NCBI RefSeq assembly: GCF_017483025.1
Contig: NZ_JAFUMA010000010.1
Coordinates: 100,599 to 164,598 of the forward strand
Direction of reading: 5' to 3'
DNA: 64,000 nucleotides
Source: Anaerotignum sp.
GTDB taxonomy: Bacteria > Bacillota > Clostridia > Lachnospirales > Anaerotignaceae
Part shown: piece after piece, positions 44,056 to 53,323 of the stretch
How the letters are laid out: each line of letters starts with the position of its first letter
Position numbering within the stretch: the stretch's first letter is position 1
Made by a program: the position numbers and the translations under genes
The notes under the pieces: generated by a model
What the model was told of the DNA's origin: nothing
Databases searched by the model: none
What the model saw: only the letters and a program-made list of their open reading frames with translations

Positions 44056-44802
44056 TCATTTCAATCTGCCGCCGAAACGACGTTCTCTGTTCTGGTAATA
44101 ATAAATGGCTTTTTCCAGTTCCTTTTTATCGAAATCAGGCCAAAGCACTTCAGAAAAATAGAATTCAGAATAAGCCAACTGCCACAGCAGGAAATTGCTG
44201 ATACGTTCTTCCCCGCTGGTACGGATCATCAGTTCGGGATCCGGTGTGCCCGCTGTATCCAGGGCATTTGTGATGGTATCTTCTGTCACATCTGCAGGAT
44301 TCAGCTTTCCGGAAGCCACTTCTTCTGCTACTTTTGTAACAGCACGGCGCAGTTCATCTCTGCCGCCATAGTTCAGGGCAATATGCACGGTCAACCCTGT
44401 TTTTTCTTTGGAAATTTCTTCGATCTCTGCAATACCATCCTGAATGTCTTTTGCTAGGCGGGATTTTTCACCGATCACATGCATACGCACATTATCTTTC
44501 ACGAATTTTTTGAAGTAATTTTTCAAATAAAAACGCAGGATATCCATGATAGCACCCACTTCTTCTTCGGAACGTTTCCAGTTTTCCGTAGAAAAAGCAT
44601 AGACTGTCAAGTGTTCCAGCCCCATATCCTTCGCTGCATAAATGATTTTTTCCAGTGCTTCCGCACCGGCTTTATGGCCTGCCTTTCTGGGCAGTCCTCG
44701 TTTTGTTGCCCATCTTCCGTTGCCATCCATGATGATGGCGATGTGTCTGGGCATTTTATCGGGATTCAGCTCATAGGAGCTGGTTTCTTTTTCAAAAAAC
44801 AT
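44056..44802 (-). CDS. uppS: Isoprenyl transferase (undecaprenyl-PP synthase)
   Basis: 248 residues from the ATG at 44802 (GGGAGGCAATT upstream); the frame extends upstream through a hairpin and is rejected there. A cis-prenyltransferase making the C55 carrier lipid for wall synthesis. The catalytic Asp is in IAIIMDGNGRWATKRG. Other family blocks are LTVYAFSTENWKRSEEEV and the C-terminal PDPELMIRTSGEERISNFLLWQ. It is preceded by a hairpin behind frr and followed directly by cdsA. Confidence 0.96.
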   Translation of the reverse strand: MFFEKETSSYELNPDKMPRHIAIIMDGNGRWATKRGLPRKAGHKAGAEALEKIIYAAKDMGLEHLTVYAFSTENWKRSEEEVGAIMDILRFYLKNYFKKFVKDNVRMHVIGEKSRLAKDIQDGIAEIEEISKEKTGLTVHIALNYGGRDELRRAVTKVAEEVASGKLNPADVTEDTITNALDTAGTPDPELMIRTSGEERISNFLLWQLAYSEFYFSEVLWPDFDKKELEKAIYYYQNRERRFGGRLK

Positions 44803-44820
44803 AATTGCCTCCCTGTAATA

Positions 44821-44847
44821 AAGCCCCTCTCCGAAGAAGAGGGGCAT
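44821..44847 (-). terminator. Hairpin between frr and uppS
   Basis: GCCCCTCT / AGAGGGGC, 8-bp GC-rich stem with a 7-nt loop. The T run on the minus strand is short (TTTATT), so it is probably leaky. Confidence 0.5.
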
Positions 44848-44861
44848 GGGTATTCCAATAA

Positions 44862-45419
44862 TTATACTGTAAGGATATCCTTACTTTTTGCTTCCGCTTT
44901 TGCGTCGATTTCAGCTACGTATTTATCTGTCAGTTTCTGTGTTTCGTCTTCCAGATCTTTCAGCTGATCTTCTGTGATCTCTTTTGCTTTTTCCGCTTTT
45001 TTGAAATGATCCATTGCATCTCTTCTGATATTTCTGATTGCAACTTTAGAAGCTTCCGCCTTTTTCTTAACGTCTTTTGTCAGATCTTTACGTCTTTCTT
45101 CTGTCAGTTCAGGAAATACCAGACGGATCACTTTACCATCGTTATTGGGGTTGATACCCAGTTCAGACATATTGATCGCCTTTTCGATGGGCTTCAGCAG
45201 GGATGTGTCCCAGGGCTGGATCTGCAGCAGACGAGGTTCAGGAACAGAAATGTTGCCGACCTGATTCAGGGGTGTAGGTGTGCCGTAGTATTCTACTGTG
45301 ATCTTATCCAGAACATGAGGGTTTGCACGACCAGCGCGGATTGTGCTGTAATCACTGTCCAGAGCTGTCAGTGTTTTTTTCATTTTTTCTTCATAAGGTT
45401 TTGTCAGTTCAGATGCCAT
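44862..45419 (-). CDS. frr: Ribosome recycling factor
   Basis: 185 residues, the exact family size. It splits post-termination ribosomes together with EF-G. Diagnostic blocks: [36 protein letters not shown], and [18 protein letters not shown]. Ribosome site AGGAGGAATATAGTT. It lies 30 nt after pyrH, the usual partner. Confidence 0.97.
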   Translation of the reverse strand: MASELTKPYEEKMKKTLTALDSDYSTIRAGRANPHVLDKITVEYYGTPTPLNQVGNISVPEPRLLQIQPWDTSLLKPIEKAINMSELGINPNNDGKVIRLVFPELTEERRKDLTKDVKKKAEASKVAIRNIRRDAMDHFKKAEKAKEITEDQLKDLEDETQKLTDKYVAEIDAKAEAKSKDILTV

Positions 45420-45449
45420 AACTATATTCCTCCTGTGATAACAAAATCT

Positions 45450-46154
45450 TTAAACAGTAACAATCGTACCGATCTTTTCGCCGCCAACTGCACGGATGAT
45501 GCTGTTTTCTTCATTCAAGCCGAAGATGATAACAGGGATCTTACGTTCGAAGCAAAGATTTGCGGCTGCCATATCGATGACCTTCAGGTTATTTTTTACA
45601 ATGTCTTCCGCTTTGATGATGTCGATCTTCTTTGCATTGGGATTGATGGCAGGGTCGTCATCATACACACCATCGATGCTCTTTGCAAAGAACAGACCGT
45701 CTACATCCAGTTCAGCGCCTCTTAAAGCTGTGATCGTATCCGTAGAAAAGAAAGGATGACCCATACCAGCAGCGAAGATGACTACTTCGCCCTTTTCCAG
45801 GTGCGCAATGGCGCTTTCCTTGGAAAACTGTTCTGTCATCGTGCCAATCATAATAGGTGTCTGCACGAATGCCTTGATGCCATTCTGACGGAATGCATCT
45901 GCCACATAGATGGCATTCATAACGGTTGCCAGCATGCCGATTTGGTCTGCTTTTGTACGATCCATATTGGAATCTGCACTTCTGCCCCTCCAGAAATTGC
46001 CGCCTCCGATAACCAGAGAAACCTGTGTACCCTTTGCCATTACCGCTTTGATCTGATCGATCAGGCCCCAGATCACTGCATCGTCAAAAGTTACGCCTTT
46101 CTTGTCGCCGGCCAGCGCTTCGCCGCTCAATTTCAGCACAATTCTCTTATACAT
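45450..46154 (-). CDS. pyrH: Uridylate kinase
   Basis: 234 residues, a hexameric amino-acid-kinase fold enzyme turning UMP into UDP. Motifs are VLKLSGEALAGDK, VSLVIGGGNFWRGR and a C-terminal ATP site (SIDGVYDDDPAINPNAKK). Ribosome site GGAGGCTGTGAAAA. It begins after a long terminator that follows tsf, so pyrH-frr-uppS may also have a separate start of transcription. Confidence 0.97.
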   Translation of the reverse strand: MYKRIVLKLSGEALAGDKKGVTFDDAVIWGLIDQIKAVMAKGTQVSLVIGGGNFWRGRSADSNMDRTKADQIGMLATVMNAIYVADAFRQNGIKAFVQTPIMIGTMTEQFSKESAIAHLEKGEVVIFAAGMGHPFFSTDTITALRGAELDVDGLFFAKSIDGVYDDDPAINPNAKKIDIIKAEDIVKNNLKVIDMAAANLCFERKIPVIIFGLNEENSIIRAVGGEKIGTIVTV

Positions 46155-46252
46155 TTTTCACAGCCTCCTTACCATTCTAATGTAACACAAATCACAAAAA
46201 ATTTCCACCTTATTTTCTCATCCGACCCAAATGTGTGTAAAAATTCCTGTAA

Positions 46253-46310
46253 AAAAGGAAACGCTCGTGTAGTGCTGGCGTCAGCCACACTGCTAGAAGC
46301 GTTTCCTTTT
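46253..46310 (-). terminator. Terminator after tsf
   Basis: Outer stem AAAAGGAAACGCT / AGCGTTTCCTTTT with an inner hairpin (AGTG-GGC / GCC-CACT), then a T run on the minus strand. Confidence 0.8.
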
Positions 46311-46345
46311 CATTTTTAAATAAGCATAAATATTAGAACTTTAAA

Positions 46346-47278
46346 TTAGTTCATTGCTTTTGCAACTTCATCAGCGAAGTTTTCTTCTTTCTTTTCCATA
46401 CCTTCGCCTGTTTCGAAACGAACGTATCTTGTGATTTCGATGGGAGCACCAACAACTTTTGCTACAGATTCGATGTACTGTTTTACGGACATATCTGTAT
46501 CTTTAACGTAGGGCTGTTCAACCAGACAGAATTCTTTCAGTTCTTTTTTCAGTCTGCCTTCGATCATCTTAGCGATGATGTTGTCAGGTTTTTTAGCGTT
46601 TTTAGGATCATTCTTAGCCTGTACTGTCAGGATTTCTGTTTCTTTTGCAATGAAATCAGCGGGAACATCTTTTTCTGCGATGAATTTAGGGTTCAGAGCT
46701 GCGATCTGCATAGCAATGTTTTTGCCCAGTTCAACCAGTTCGTCTGCTTCGTTTTCGCAAGCCAGTTCGATCAGAACACCGATTCTGCCGCCGCCGTGGA
46801 TGTAGGAAACCAGTTTGCCAGCCTGTGCTTTTTCATATTTTTCGAAACGTCTGATGTTCAGGTTTTCACCGATAACAGCTACCTGCTGAGACAGAGCTTC
46901 TTTTACTGTAAACTGAGGATCCAGAGCCCATTTTTCTTCGAAGAAAGCGTCCATATCTGCTGCTGTTGTTTCAGAAGCCTGTTTTGCAACTGCTGCTACA
47001 TAATCTCTGAATACCTGGTTCTTTGCAACGAAGTCTGTTTCAGAGTTAACTTCTACGATTGCACCGATTTTGTTGTCTTCGCTCAGGTAGATTTCAACCA
47101 TACCTTCGGAAGCGATACGACCAGCTTTTTTCGCAGATGCAGCCAGACCTTTTTCTCTCAGAATTTCAACAGCTTTTTCCATGTTGCCGTCAGCTTCTGT
47201 CAGAGCTTTTTTGCAATCCAGCATACCTGCGCCTGTCATTTCTCTCAGTTCTTTTACCATACCTGCTGTAATAGCCAT
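46346..47278 (-). CDS. tsf: Elongation factor Ts
   Basis: 310 residues. Guanine-nucleotide exchange factor for EF-Tu. The N-terminal UBA-like domain reads VKELREMTGAGMLDCKKALTEA, followed by EKAVEILREKGLAAS. The core includes VEVNSETDFVAKNQVF, the phenylalanine loop that contacts EF-Tu. ATG follows TAGGAGGGAATTTAAC. Strong codon bias. It is separated from rpsB by an attenuating hairpin. Confidence 0.97.
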   Translation of the reverse strand: MAITAGMVKELREMTGAGMLDCKKALTEADGNMEKAVEILREKGLAASAKKAGRIASEGMVEIYLSEDNKIGAIVEVNSETDFVAKNQVFRDYVAAVAKQASETTAADMDAFFEEKWALDPQFTVKEALSQQVAVIGENLNIRRFEKYEKAQAGKLVSYIHGGGRIGVLIELACENEADELVELGKNIAMQIAALNPKFIAEKDVPADFIAKETEILTVQAKNDPKNAKKPDNIIAKMIEGRLKKELKEFCLVEQPYVKDTDMSVKQYIESVAKVVGAPIEITRYVRFETGEGMEKKEENFADEVAKAMN

Positions 47279-47314
47279 GTTAAATTCCCTCCTAATAATC
47301 TTAATCGGTTAGTA

Positions 47315-47348
47315 TTAAAAAAGCTTCAGCCCGTTCTAGGCTGAAGCT
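47315..47348 (-). terminator. Attenuating hairpin between rpsB and tsf
   Basis: AGCTTCAGCC / GGCTGAAGCT, a perfect 10-bp stem followed on the minus strand by TTTTTT. It likely lowers tsf relative to rpsB. Confidence 0.7.
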
Positions 47349-47369
47349 CGGGCAAATGCCTTTTTAAAA

Positions 47370-48086
47370 TTATTCAGCTTCTACTGTTTCAGCTGTTTCC
47401 TGTTCACCCTGTTTGGATTCCAGAACAGCGTCAGCTACTTTGGAAGCGATCAGTTTTACCGCACGGATAGCGTCATCGTTACCGGGGATTACGTAATCGA
47501 TTTCATCGGGATCGCAGTTTGTATCTACGATAGCTACTGTAGGGATACCCAGTGTGTGAGCTTCCTGAACAGCGATTTTTTCTTTTCTTGTGTCAACGAT
47601 GAACATCATATCGGGAACTTTTTTCATTTCCTTGATACCGCCAACGTTTTTCTGCAGTTTTTCCATTTCGTGCATCAGTTTAGCAACTTCTTTTTTGGGC
47701 AGTACTTCGAATGTACCGTCTTCCTGCATTTTTTCCAGATCTTTCAGTCTAGCGATTCTTGTTTTCACTGTTGTGAAGTTTGTCAGCATACCGCCCAGCC
47801 ATCTCTGGTTTACGTAGTACATACCGCATCTTTCAGCTTCTTCACGGATGCATTCCTGTGCCTGTTTCTTTGTACCTACGAACAGGATTTCCCCGCCTTC
47901 AGCGATGCAGTTGCAGATTGCTGCGTAAGCTTCATCTACTTTTTTCACTGTTTTCTGCAGGTCGATGATGTAGATACCGTTTCTTTCTGCGAAGATGTAT
48001 TCAGCCATTTTAGGGTTCCATCTTCTTGTCTGGTGACCAAAGTGTACACCAGCTTCTAATAACTGTTTCATAGAAATTACGCTCAT
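47370..48086 (-). CDS. rpsB: 30S ribosomal protein S2
   Basis: 238 residues. S2 signatures: [22 protein letters not shown] near the N-terminus and [36 protein letters not shown]. The acidic tail ([11 protein letters not shown]) is typical. ATG follows AATAGGAGGTTCATACA. First gene of the translation block, with its own promoter and a structured leader of about 100 nt. Confidence 0.98.
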   Translation of the reverse strand: MSVISMKQLLEAGVHFGHQTRRWNPKMAEYIFAERNGIYIIDLQKTVKKVDEAYAAICNCIAEGGEILFVGTKKQAQECIREEAERCGMYYVNQRWLGGMLTNFTTVKTRIARLKDLEKMQEDGTFEVLPKKEVAKLMHEMEKLQKNVGGIKEMKKVPDMMFIVDTRKEKIAVQEAHTLGIPTVAIVDTNCDPDEIDYVIPGNDDAIRAVKLIASKVADAVLESKQGEQETAETVEAE

Positions 48087-48190
48087 TGTATGAACCTCCT
48101 ATTGGTTAATCCTCCGCATCCTTTCCGTAGGAATAACTGGCTCCTGCCAGCACCAATCCTCTCTTTGTGGATACGTGTGTACTAAAAGTT
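48087..48190 (-). promoter_or_regulatory. Structured leader of rpsB
   Basis: Between the promoter and rpsB lies a leader of about 100 nt with a clear hairpin (CTGGC AGGA GCCAG, about 48150) and conserved-looking GGA-rich segments. It is a candidate S2-binding autoregulatory leader. No terminator lies inside it. Confidence 0.4.
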
Positions 48191-48199
48191 ACCTATGGG

Positions 48200-48228
48200 A
48201 TTATAGCACAACAAAAACCAAAAAACAA
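48200..48228 (-). promoter_or_regulatory. Promoter of the rpsB operon
   Basis: TTGTTT (48228-48223), 17 nt, TATAAT (48205-48200) on the minus strand. Confidence 0.7.
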
Positions 48229-48289
48229 CTACTTTTCCTCATTTTTTTGAAAAAAATTAAGAAAAAATAGTTGTTCTTTTCATTGTACA

Positions 48290-50464
48290 TTACTCTACTT
48301 CTTCTTCCGCAGATTTTTCCTGTACAAAACCGCATTTTTCGTTGGAACAAACGATTTTGGGATTTTTTCTTCCCTTTTCTTCCAGGAAGGAGCCGCATCT
48401 GGGACACTTTTCTCCTGTGGGCTTATTCCAGCTCATAAAGCCACATTCATCAGGATTATGTTCGCAGCCGTAATATACACGGCCTTTTTTCGTCTTCTTG
48501 ATGAGAACTTTGCCCCCGCATTCGGGGCAGTTCACACCTGCTTCTTCAAAATAAGGCTTTGCATTCTGACATTCAGGGAAACCGGGACATGCCAGGAATT
48601 TACCGTATCTGCCATATTTGATGACCATGTTTCTGCCGCATTTTTCGCAGATGACATCGCTTTCTTCATCCTTGATCTCGATCTTTTCCAGCTTTTCTGC
48701 AGCATTTTCCACGCTTTCCTTGAAACCGGGATAAAAATCACGGATGATCTGTTTCCATTCTTCCTTACCCATTTCCACATCATCCAAACGTTCTTCCATA
48801 TTGGCTGTGAAGTCGATATCTACGATATCAGGGAAATAACCCTTCATGATATCATCTACCATTTCGCCTAGTTCTGTGGGGAAAAGGTTCTTCGCCTCTT
48901 TTGTCACATAGTGGCGAGCCTGGATAGTTGTCAGGGTAGGTGCGTATGTGGAAGGTCTGCCAACGCCGATCTCTTCCAGTGTCTTGATCAGGGAAGCATC
49001 AGTATATCTTGCAGGGGGCTGTGTGAAATGCTGTTCAGGCAGCAATTCCTTCGCCTTCAGGATATCACCCTGGGACAATTTGGGGATGACTTTTTCATCC
49101 TCTTCCTCACCTTTGTTATAAACCTCCAGGAAACCAGCAAAGCGAAGTCTGGAACCGGATGCACGGAAACTGTAATCTCCTGCCGCCAACTTCACAGACA
49201 GTGTGTCATAGAGCGCAGGACTCATCTGGCTGGCAACAAAGCGTTCCCAGATCAGCTTATACAGACGATACTGGTCTTTGGACAGGGAGTCCTTGATACT
49301 ATCGGGGGTTCTGCTTACGTTTGTAGGGCGAATCGCTTCGTGAGCATCCTGTGTTTTGCCCTTGGATTTATATACGATCCGTTCGGAATTCACAAATGCA
49401 TCGCCGTAGGTTTCTTTGATAAACGCTACTGCTGCTTCATAAGCCTCATCGGAAATACGGAAGGAGTCAGTACGGATATAGGAAACCAGACCGACAGTGC
49501 CTTCACCTTTGACATTGACACCTTCATACAATTGCTGAGCGATCATCATGGTTTTCTGGGTCGCCATATTCAGGTGTTTGCTGGCTTCCTGCTGCATGGT
49601 ACTTGTTGTGAAAGGCGCAACGGGCTTTTTCTGTCTGCTGCCTGTTTTTACTTCCGTAATTTCGAAATCTTTTCCTTCCAGGCCAGCCAGCACTTGGTTC
49701 GTTTCCGCTTCGTTGGCAAGTTCCATTTTTTCGTCGCCCTTGCCATAGAATTTCGCTTCAAAGCCTTTCCCATCTGCATCTTTCAGTTTTGCGCCCAGTG
49801 TCCAGTATTCTTCGGGAATGAAATCTCTGATTTCTTCTTCTCTGTCACAGATCAGGCGCAGCGCAACAGACTGCACACGGCCGCCGCTAAGGCCTTTTTT
49901 GACCTTTTTCCAAAGCAGGTCACTGATAGTATAGCCTACCACTCTATCCAATACACGGCGTGCCTGCTGGGCATCTACCAGATCCATGTCAATGTCTCTG
50001 GCCTCTGTAATGGATTTTTTGACTGCTGTTTTTGTAATTTCATTGAATGTGATACGGCTGATAGGTTTTTCATCGCCAAGATTGAGGGCGTGAAGCAGAT
50101 GCCAGCTGATGGCCTCCCCTTCACGGTCCGGGTCAGTCGCGAGATATACTTTATCAGCAGCTTTCGCATCTTTACGCAGCTTGCTTAAAAGTTCCCCCTT
50201 CCCACGAATAGTAATATATTTGGGCTCAAAGTCATTTTCAAAATCGATGCCCATCTGGCTTTTCGGCATATCTCTGATATGCCCCATGGATGCTTCGATC
50301 TTGTAATTGCTCCCCAGGAATTTACCGATGGTGGCAGCTTTCGCAGGGGATTCCACGATAACAAGGTATTTTTTCCCTGTCTTCGTGGCCTTTTTTGCCG
50401 TAGCTTTTTTTGTTGTTGTTTTCTTTGCAGCAGGTTTCTTTTCTGCTGTGGCTGTTTTTGCCAT
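48290..50464 (-). CDS. topA: DNA topoisomerase I
   Basis: 724 residues. Type IA enzyme relaxing negative supercoils. The Toprim domain is LVIVESPAKAATIGKFLG, with Asp residues in LATDPDREGEAISWHL. The catalytic Tyr is in LVSYIRTDSFRISDEA. Three C-terminal zinc fingers follow (CEKCGRN...CPGFPEC; CPECGGK...CEHNPDEC; CPRCGSF...CSNEKC). Unusually, the N-terminus carries a Lys/Ala/Thr-rich tail of about 30 residues (AKKTTTKKATAKKATK), histone-H1-like and probably DNA-binding. It follows dprA by 16 nt. Confidence 0.97.
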   Translation of the reverse strand: MAKTATAEKKPAAKKTTTKKATAKKATKTGKKYLVIVESPAKAATIGKFLGSNYKIEASMGHIRDMPKSQMGIDFENDFEPKYITIRGKGELLSKLRKDAKAADKVYLATDPDREGEAISWHLLHALNLGDEKPISRITFNEITKTAVKKSITEARDIDMDLVDAQQARRVLDRVVGYTISDLLWKKVKKGLSGGRVQSVALRLICDREEEIRDFIPEEYWTLGAKLKDADGKGFEAKFYGKGDEKMELANEAETNQVLAGLEGKDFEITEVKTGSRQKKPVAPFTTSTMQQEASKHLNMATQKTMMIAQQLYEGVNVKGEGTVGLVSYIRTDSFRISDEAYEAAVAFIKETYGDAFVNSERIVYKSKGKTQDAHEAIRPTNVSRTPDSIKDSLSKDQYRLYKLIWERFVASQMSPALYDTLSVKLAAGDYSFRASGSRLRFAGFLEVYNKGEEEDEKVIPKLSQGDILKAKELLPEQHFTQPPARYTDASLIKTLEEIGVGRPSTYAPTLTTIQARHYVTKEAKNLFPTELGEMVDDIMKGYFPDIVDIDFTANMEERLDDVEMGKEEWKQIIRDFYPGFKESVENAAEKLEKIEIKDEESDVICEKCGRNMVIKYGRYGKFLACPGFPECQNAKPYFEEAGVNCPECGGKVLIKKTKKGRVYYGCEHNPDECGFMSWNKPTGEKCPRCGSFLEEKGRKNPKIVCSNEKCGFVQEKSAEEEVE

Positions 50465-50480
50465 TCACTTCACCTCTATT

Positions 50481-51569
50481 TCAATTAGCTCTGACATAGC
50501 CTGCCTGGGGTACTTTTACGATATATCCGGACAGCTCAAGCAGAGATAAGATATATTGCACTTCCTGAATATCCTTATGCAGCTTTCTGCACAGGGCCTC
50601 CGCCGGGATGGGCGTGCCATCCTCGATCAGGTCGAAAACTTCTTTCTCCTCTGCAGAGATATTCTCTGCAGTTTTGCGTTTAAACTTTTCTTTCTCTTCT
50701 TCTTTGTATGTGATGCCCAAAGCCATCAGAATATCGCTGCCCTCTGTGATGATTGGACAGCCCTGTTTGATGAGGGCATTTGTTCCATAACTCAAAGCAC
50801 TGGTCACATTCCCGGGGACGACATAAACATCTCTTCCATAATCCAACGCCATATCCGCCGTGATGAGCGTGCCGCTTTTCTTGCCTGCTTCCACAACGAC
50901 CACCATTTTGCTCAAACCCGCAATGATACGATTTCTTGCAGGAAAATTCCCAGGAACCGCGGGCATACCGGGCGGATATTCGGAAACGATACATCCATTT
51001 TCGATGATACGTTCCATCAGTTGTCTGTTTTCGGAAGGATAGCAGATATCCACACCACAGCCTAAAACCGCAATAGTCTTACCGCCGCCATCCAGAATGC
51101 CCCTGTGCCCTTCGCTGTCGATGCCGCGGGCCATACCGCTAACTACGACGATGTTAGCCTTTCCAAGATCCTTCGCAATATCGTGGGCAACCGTTGCGCC
51201 GTAACGGGAACATTTTCTTGCGCCAATAATGGCTACCGTATCAATATCATCATCAGGCAGTTCGCCGCGAACATAAATACCCAGGGGTGGGTTATAAATC
51301 TCTTTCAGCATTTTAGGGTAACGGGGATGCCAGTAGGAATAAAAATCGATCTGCTTTTCCTCCAGTTCGATGATCCATTCATTCAGCTGATCTTCATCTC
51401 GGGATGTGATAATCAGTTCTCCTGTTTTATCCGAAGCGATCTTTCTGATTTCTGCAGGCTCTGCCTGCCAGATGGCTTCCGCACTGCCGAAGTGTTCCAA
51501 AAGCTGGTTTGCCCGTTTGAAGCCAACGCCTTCAATATGCGTCAACCACATCAGATAAAATTCTTCCAT
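50481..51569 (-). CDS. dprA: DNA-processing protein DprA
   Basis: 362 residues. DprA protects incoming single-stranded DNA and loads RecA in transformation. An N-terminal SAM-like part is followed by the Rossmann-type core (IGARKCSRYGATVAHDIAKDLG, VSGMARGIDSEGHRG, FPARNRIIAGLSKMVVVVEAG, SGTLITADMALDYGR) and a C-terminal winged helix (about residues 300-360). ATG follows GAAGGAGTGTTCGT. It is transcribed with topA and divergent from comM. Confidence 0.95.
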   Translation of the reverse strand: MEEFYLMWLTHIEGVGFKRANQLLEHFGSAEAIWQAEPAEIRKIASDKTGELIITSRDEDQLNEWIIELEEKQIDFYSYWHPRYPKMLKEIYNPPLGIYVRGELPDDDIDTVAIIGARKCSRYGATVAHDIAKDLGKANIVVVSGMARGIDSEGHRGILDGGGKTIAVLGCGVDICYPSENRQLMERIIENGCIVSEYPPGMPAVPGNFPARNRIIAGLSKMVVVVEAGKKSGTLITADMALDYGRDVYVVPGNVTSALSYGTNALIKQGCPIITEGSDILMALGITYKEEEKEKFKRKTAENISAEEKEVFDLIEDGTPIPAEALCRKLHKDIQEVQYILSLLELSGYIVKVPQAGYVRAN

Positions 51570-51605
51570 ACGAACACTCCTTCCCCTCTCCGAGTTACGA
51601 CCTAT

Positions 51606-51634
51606 ACTATAAATCCTTTCCTATTAAAATTCAA
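51606..51634 (-). promoter_or_regulatory. Promoter of dprA-topA
   Basis: TTGAAT (51634-51629), 17 nt, TATAGT (51611-51606) on the minus strand. Confidence 0.55.
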
Positions 51635-51707
51635 TACTAAATTTTTTTGAACTACACAATTTCAGCAAAATTAGCCCATTATTTAAAGTAGGAACTTGGA
51701 CATCTGA

Positions 51708-51736
51708 TTGCACTTTTTTGTAAAAGTTGATATGAT
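51708..51736 (+). promoter_or_regulatory. Promoter of comM
   Basis: TTGCAC (51708-51713), 17 nt, TATGAT (51731-51736). Confidence 0.6.
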
Positions 51737-51769
51737 AAAAGCAAATTTTTGAAGAAAAGAGGCTTTCAA

Positions 51770-53305
51770 ATGCTTTCCATCATAAAATCCGCTGCCCTTA
51801 TGGGCATTGATAGCTATCCTGTGGATGTAGAAGTAGACCTGAGCAATGGCCTACCCGCCTTCGATATCGTTGGTCTTCCTGACTCTGCCGTCAAAGAATC
51901 CCGCGAGCGCGTAAAAACCGCTATACGCAATTCCAGTTTTTCTTTCCCGGTAAAAAGAATTACCGTCAATCTAGCTCCCGCTGATACGAAAAAGGAAGGT
52001 GCTTCCTTTGACTTACCCATCGCATTGGGTATTCTTGCAGCCTGCAATCTTTTTTCCGCCTCTCAACTGGAAGATGCCATCATCACCGGAGAACTTTCTC
52101 TGGATGGCTCTGTCCGTCCTGTGAATGGTGTTCTGCCAATGGTATATGATGCTTACCGCCGAGGCGTTATAAAATGCTTCGTTCCTGCAGAAAATGCGGA
52201 AGAAGCGGCTCTGGTAGAAGGAATAACTGTTTATCCCGTCCAGACCATTCAGGAAATCGTAAACCATCTTTCCGGTGGAAAACAAATCCCACCTTTCGAA
52301 AAAAACGCCGATACCTTTACTTTTCAGAAAGAAGATGGCCCGGAAAACCTGGATTTCTCCCATGTAAAAGGACAGGAAAACGCCAAGCGGGCCATGGAGA
52401 TCGCCGCTGCAGGCGGTCATAATATCCTGTTGATCGGCCCTCCCGGCTCAGGCAAAACCATGCTGGCAAAACGTCTGCCGACCATCCTGCCCGACCTGAG
52501 TTTCGAAGAGAGTATTGAAATCACGAAAATTTACAGCGTGGCTGGGTTATTGAAGGAGAAAAACGCTCTGGTCAAAACTAGACCCTTCCGTTCTCCTCAT
52601 CATACCATTTCCGCATCTGCACTGACCGGTGGCGGTCGTATTCCCAGACCCGGGGAAATTTCTCTGGCCCACCATGGAGTATTATTTCTGGACGAACTGC
52701 CCGAATTCCAGCGGAATGCCTTGGAAGTCATGCGTCAGCCCCTGGAAGATGGCAAAGTGACCATCGCCAGAGTAAACGGCACCCTGACCTTCCCTTCCGA
52801 TTTCATGCTGACAGCAGCCATGAACCCCTGCCCCTGTGGTTACCTGGGCAACAGCGAAAAATGCCATTGCTCTGCCAACGAGATATTGAAATATCATAGA
52901 AAAATCAGCGGTCCCCTGCTGGATCGTATCGATCTGATGGTGGAAATGCCCCCTGTGTCCTATGACGATTTAGAAAATACTACCGCTGCAGAATCCTCTG
53001 CTTCCATCAAAGAAAGAGTGGTTCGTGCCCATAAAATACAGTTGGAACGTTTCAAAAATGACGGCATTTTCTTCAACGCCCAGATGAATGCAGCTCAGAC
53101 CGAAAAATACTGTACTTTGCAGCCCAGAGATAAAGAAATGCTCCGCACCGCCTTTGAACGAATGGAACTGAGCGCCAGAGCTTATCACAAAGTTTTGAAG
53201 TTGGCCCGTACTGTAGCCGATCTGGCAGGAGAGGAACAAATCAGTCTGAAACACTTACTGGAGGTATTGCAGTATCGTTCTCTGGACAGAAAATATTTGT
53301 TGTAA
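51770..53305 (+). CDS. comM: Mg-chelatase-like AAA ATPase ComM/YifB
   Basis: 511 residues from the ATG at 51770 (AAAGAGG upstream), which gives the standard N-terminus MLSIIKSAALMGIDSYPVDV. An N-terminal ChlI-type domain (GLPAFDIVGLPDSAVKESRE) precedes the AAA+ core with Walker A LLIGPPGSGKTMLAKRLP, Walker B GVLFLDELPEF, and the Cys cluster CPCGYLGNSEKCHC. In transforming species ComM is a helicase helping branch migration during recombination. It lies back to back with dprA, so two DNA-uptake-related genes share one intergenic region. Confidence 0.93.
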   Translation: MLSIIKSAALMGIDSYPVDVEVDLSNGLPAFDIVGLPDSAVKESRERVKTAIRNSSFSFPVKRITVNLAPADTKKEGASFDLPIALGILAACNLFSASQLEDAIITGELSLDGSVRPVNGVLPMVYDAYRRGVIKCFVPAENAEEAALVEGITVYPVQTIQEIVNHLSGGKQIPPFEKNADTFTFQKEDGPENLDFSHVKGQENAKRAMEIAAAGGHNILLIGPPGSGKTMLAKRLPTILPDLSFEESIEITKIYSVAGLLKEKNALVKTRPFRSPHHTISASALTGGGRIPRPGEISLAHHGVLFLDELPEFQRNALEVMRQPLEDGKVTIARVNGTLTFPSDFMLTAAMNPCPCGYLGNSEKCHCSANEILKYHRKISGPLLDRIDLMVEMPPVSYDDLENTTAAESSASIKERVVRAHKIQLERFKNDGIFFNAQMNAAQTEKYCTLQPRDKEMLRTAFERMELSARAYHKVLKLARTVADLAGEEQISLKHLLEVLQYRSLDRKYLL

Positions 53306-53323
53306 GGAAAAGAGGTCTTTCTG

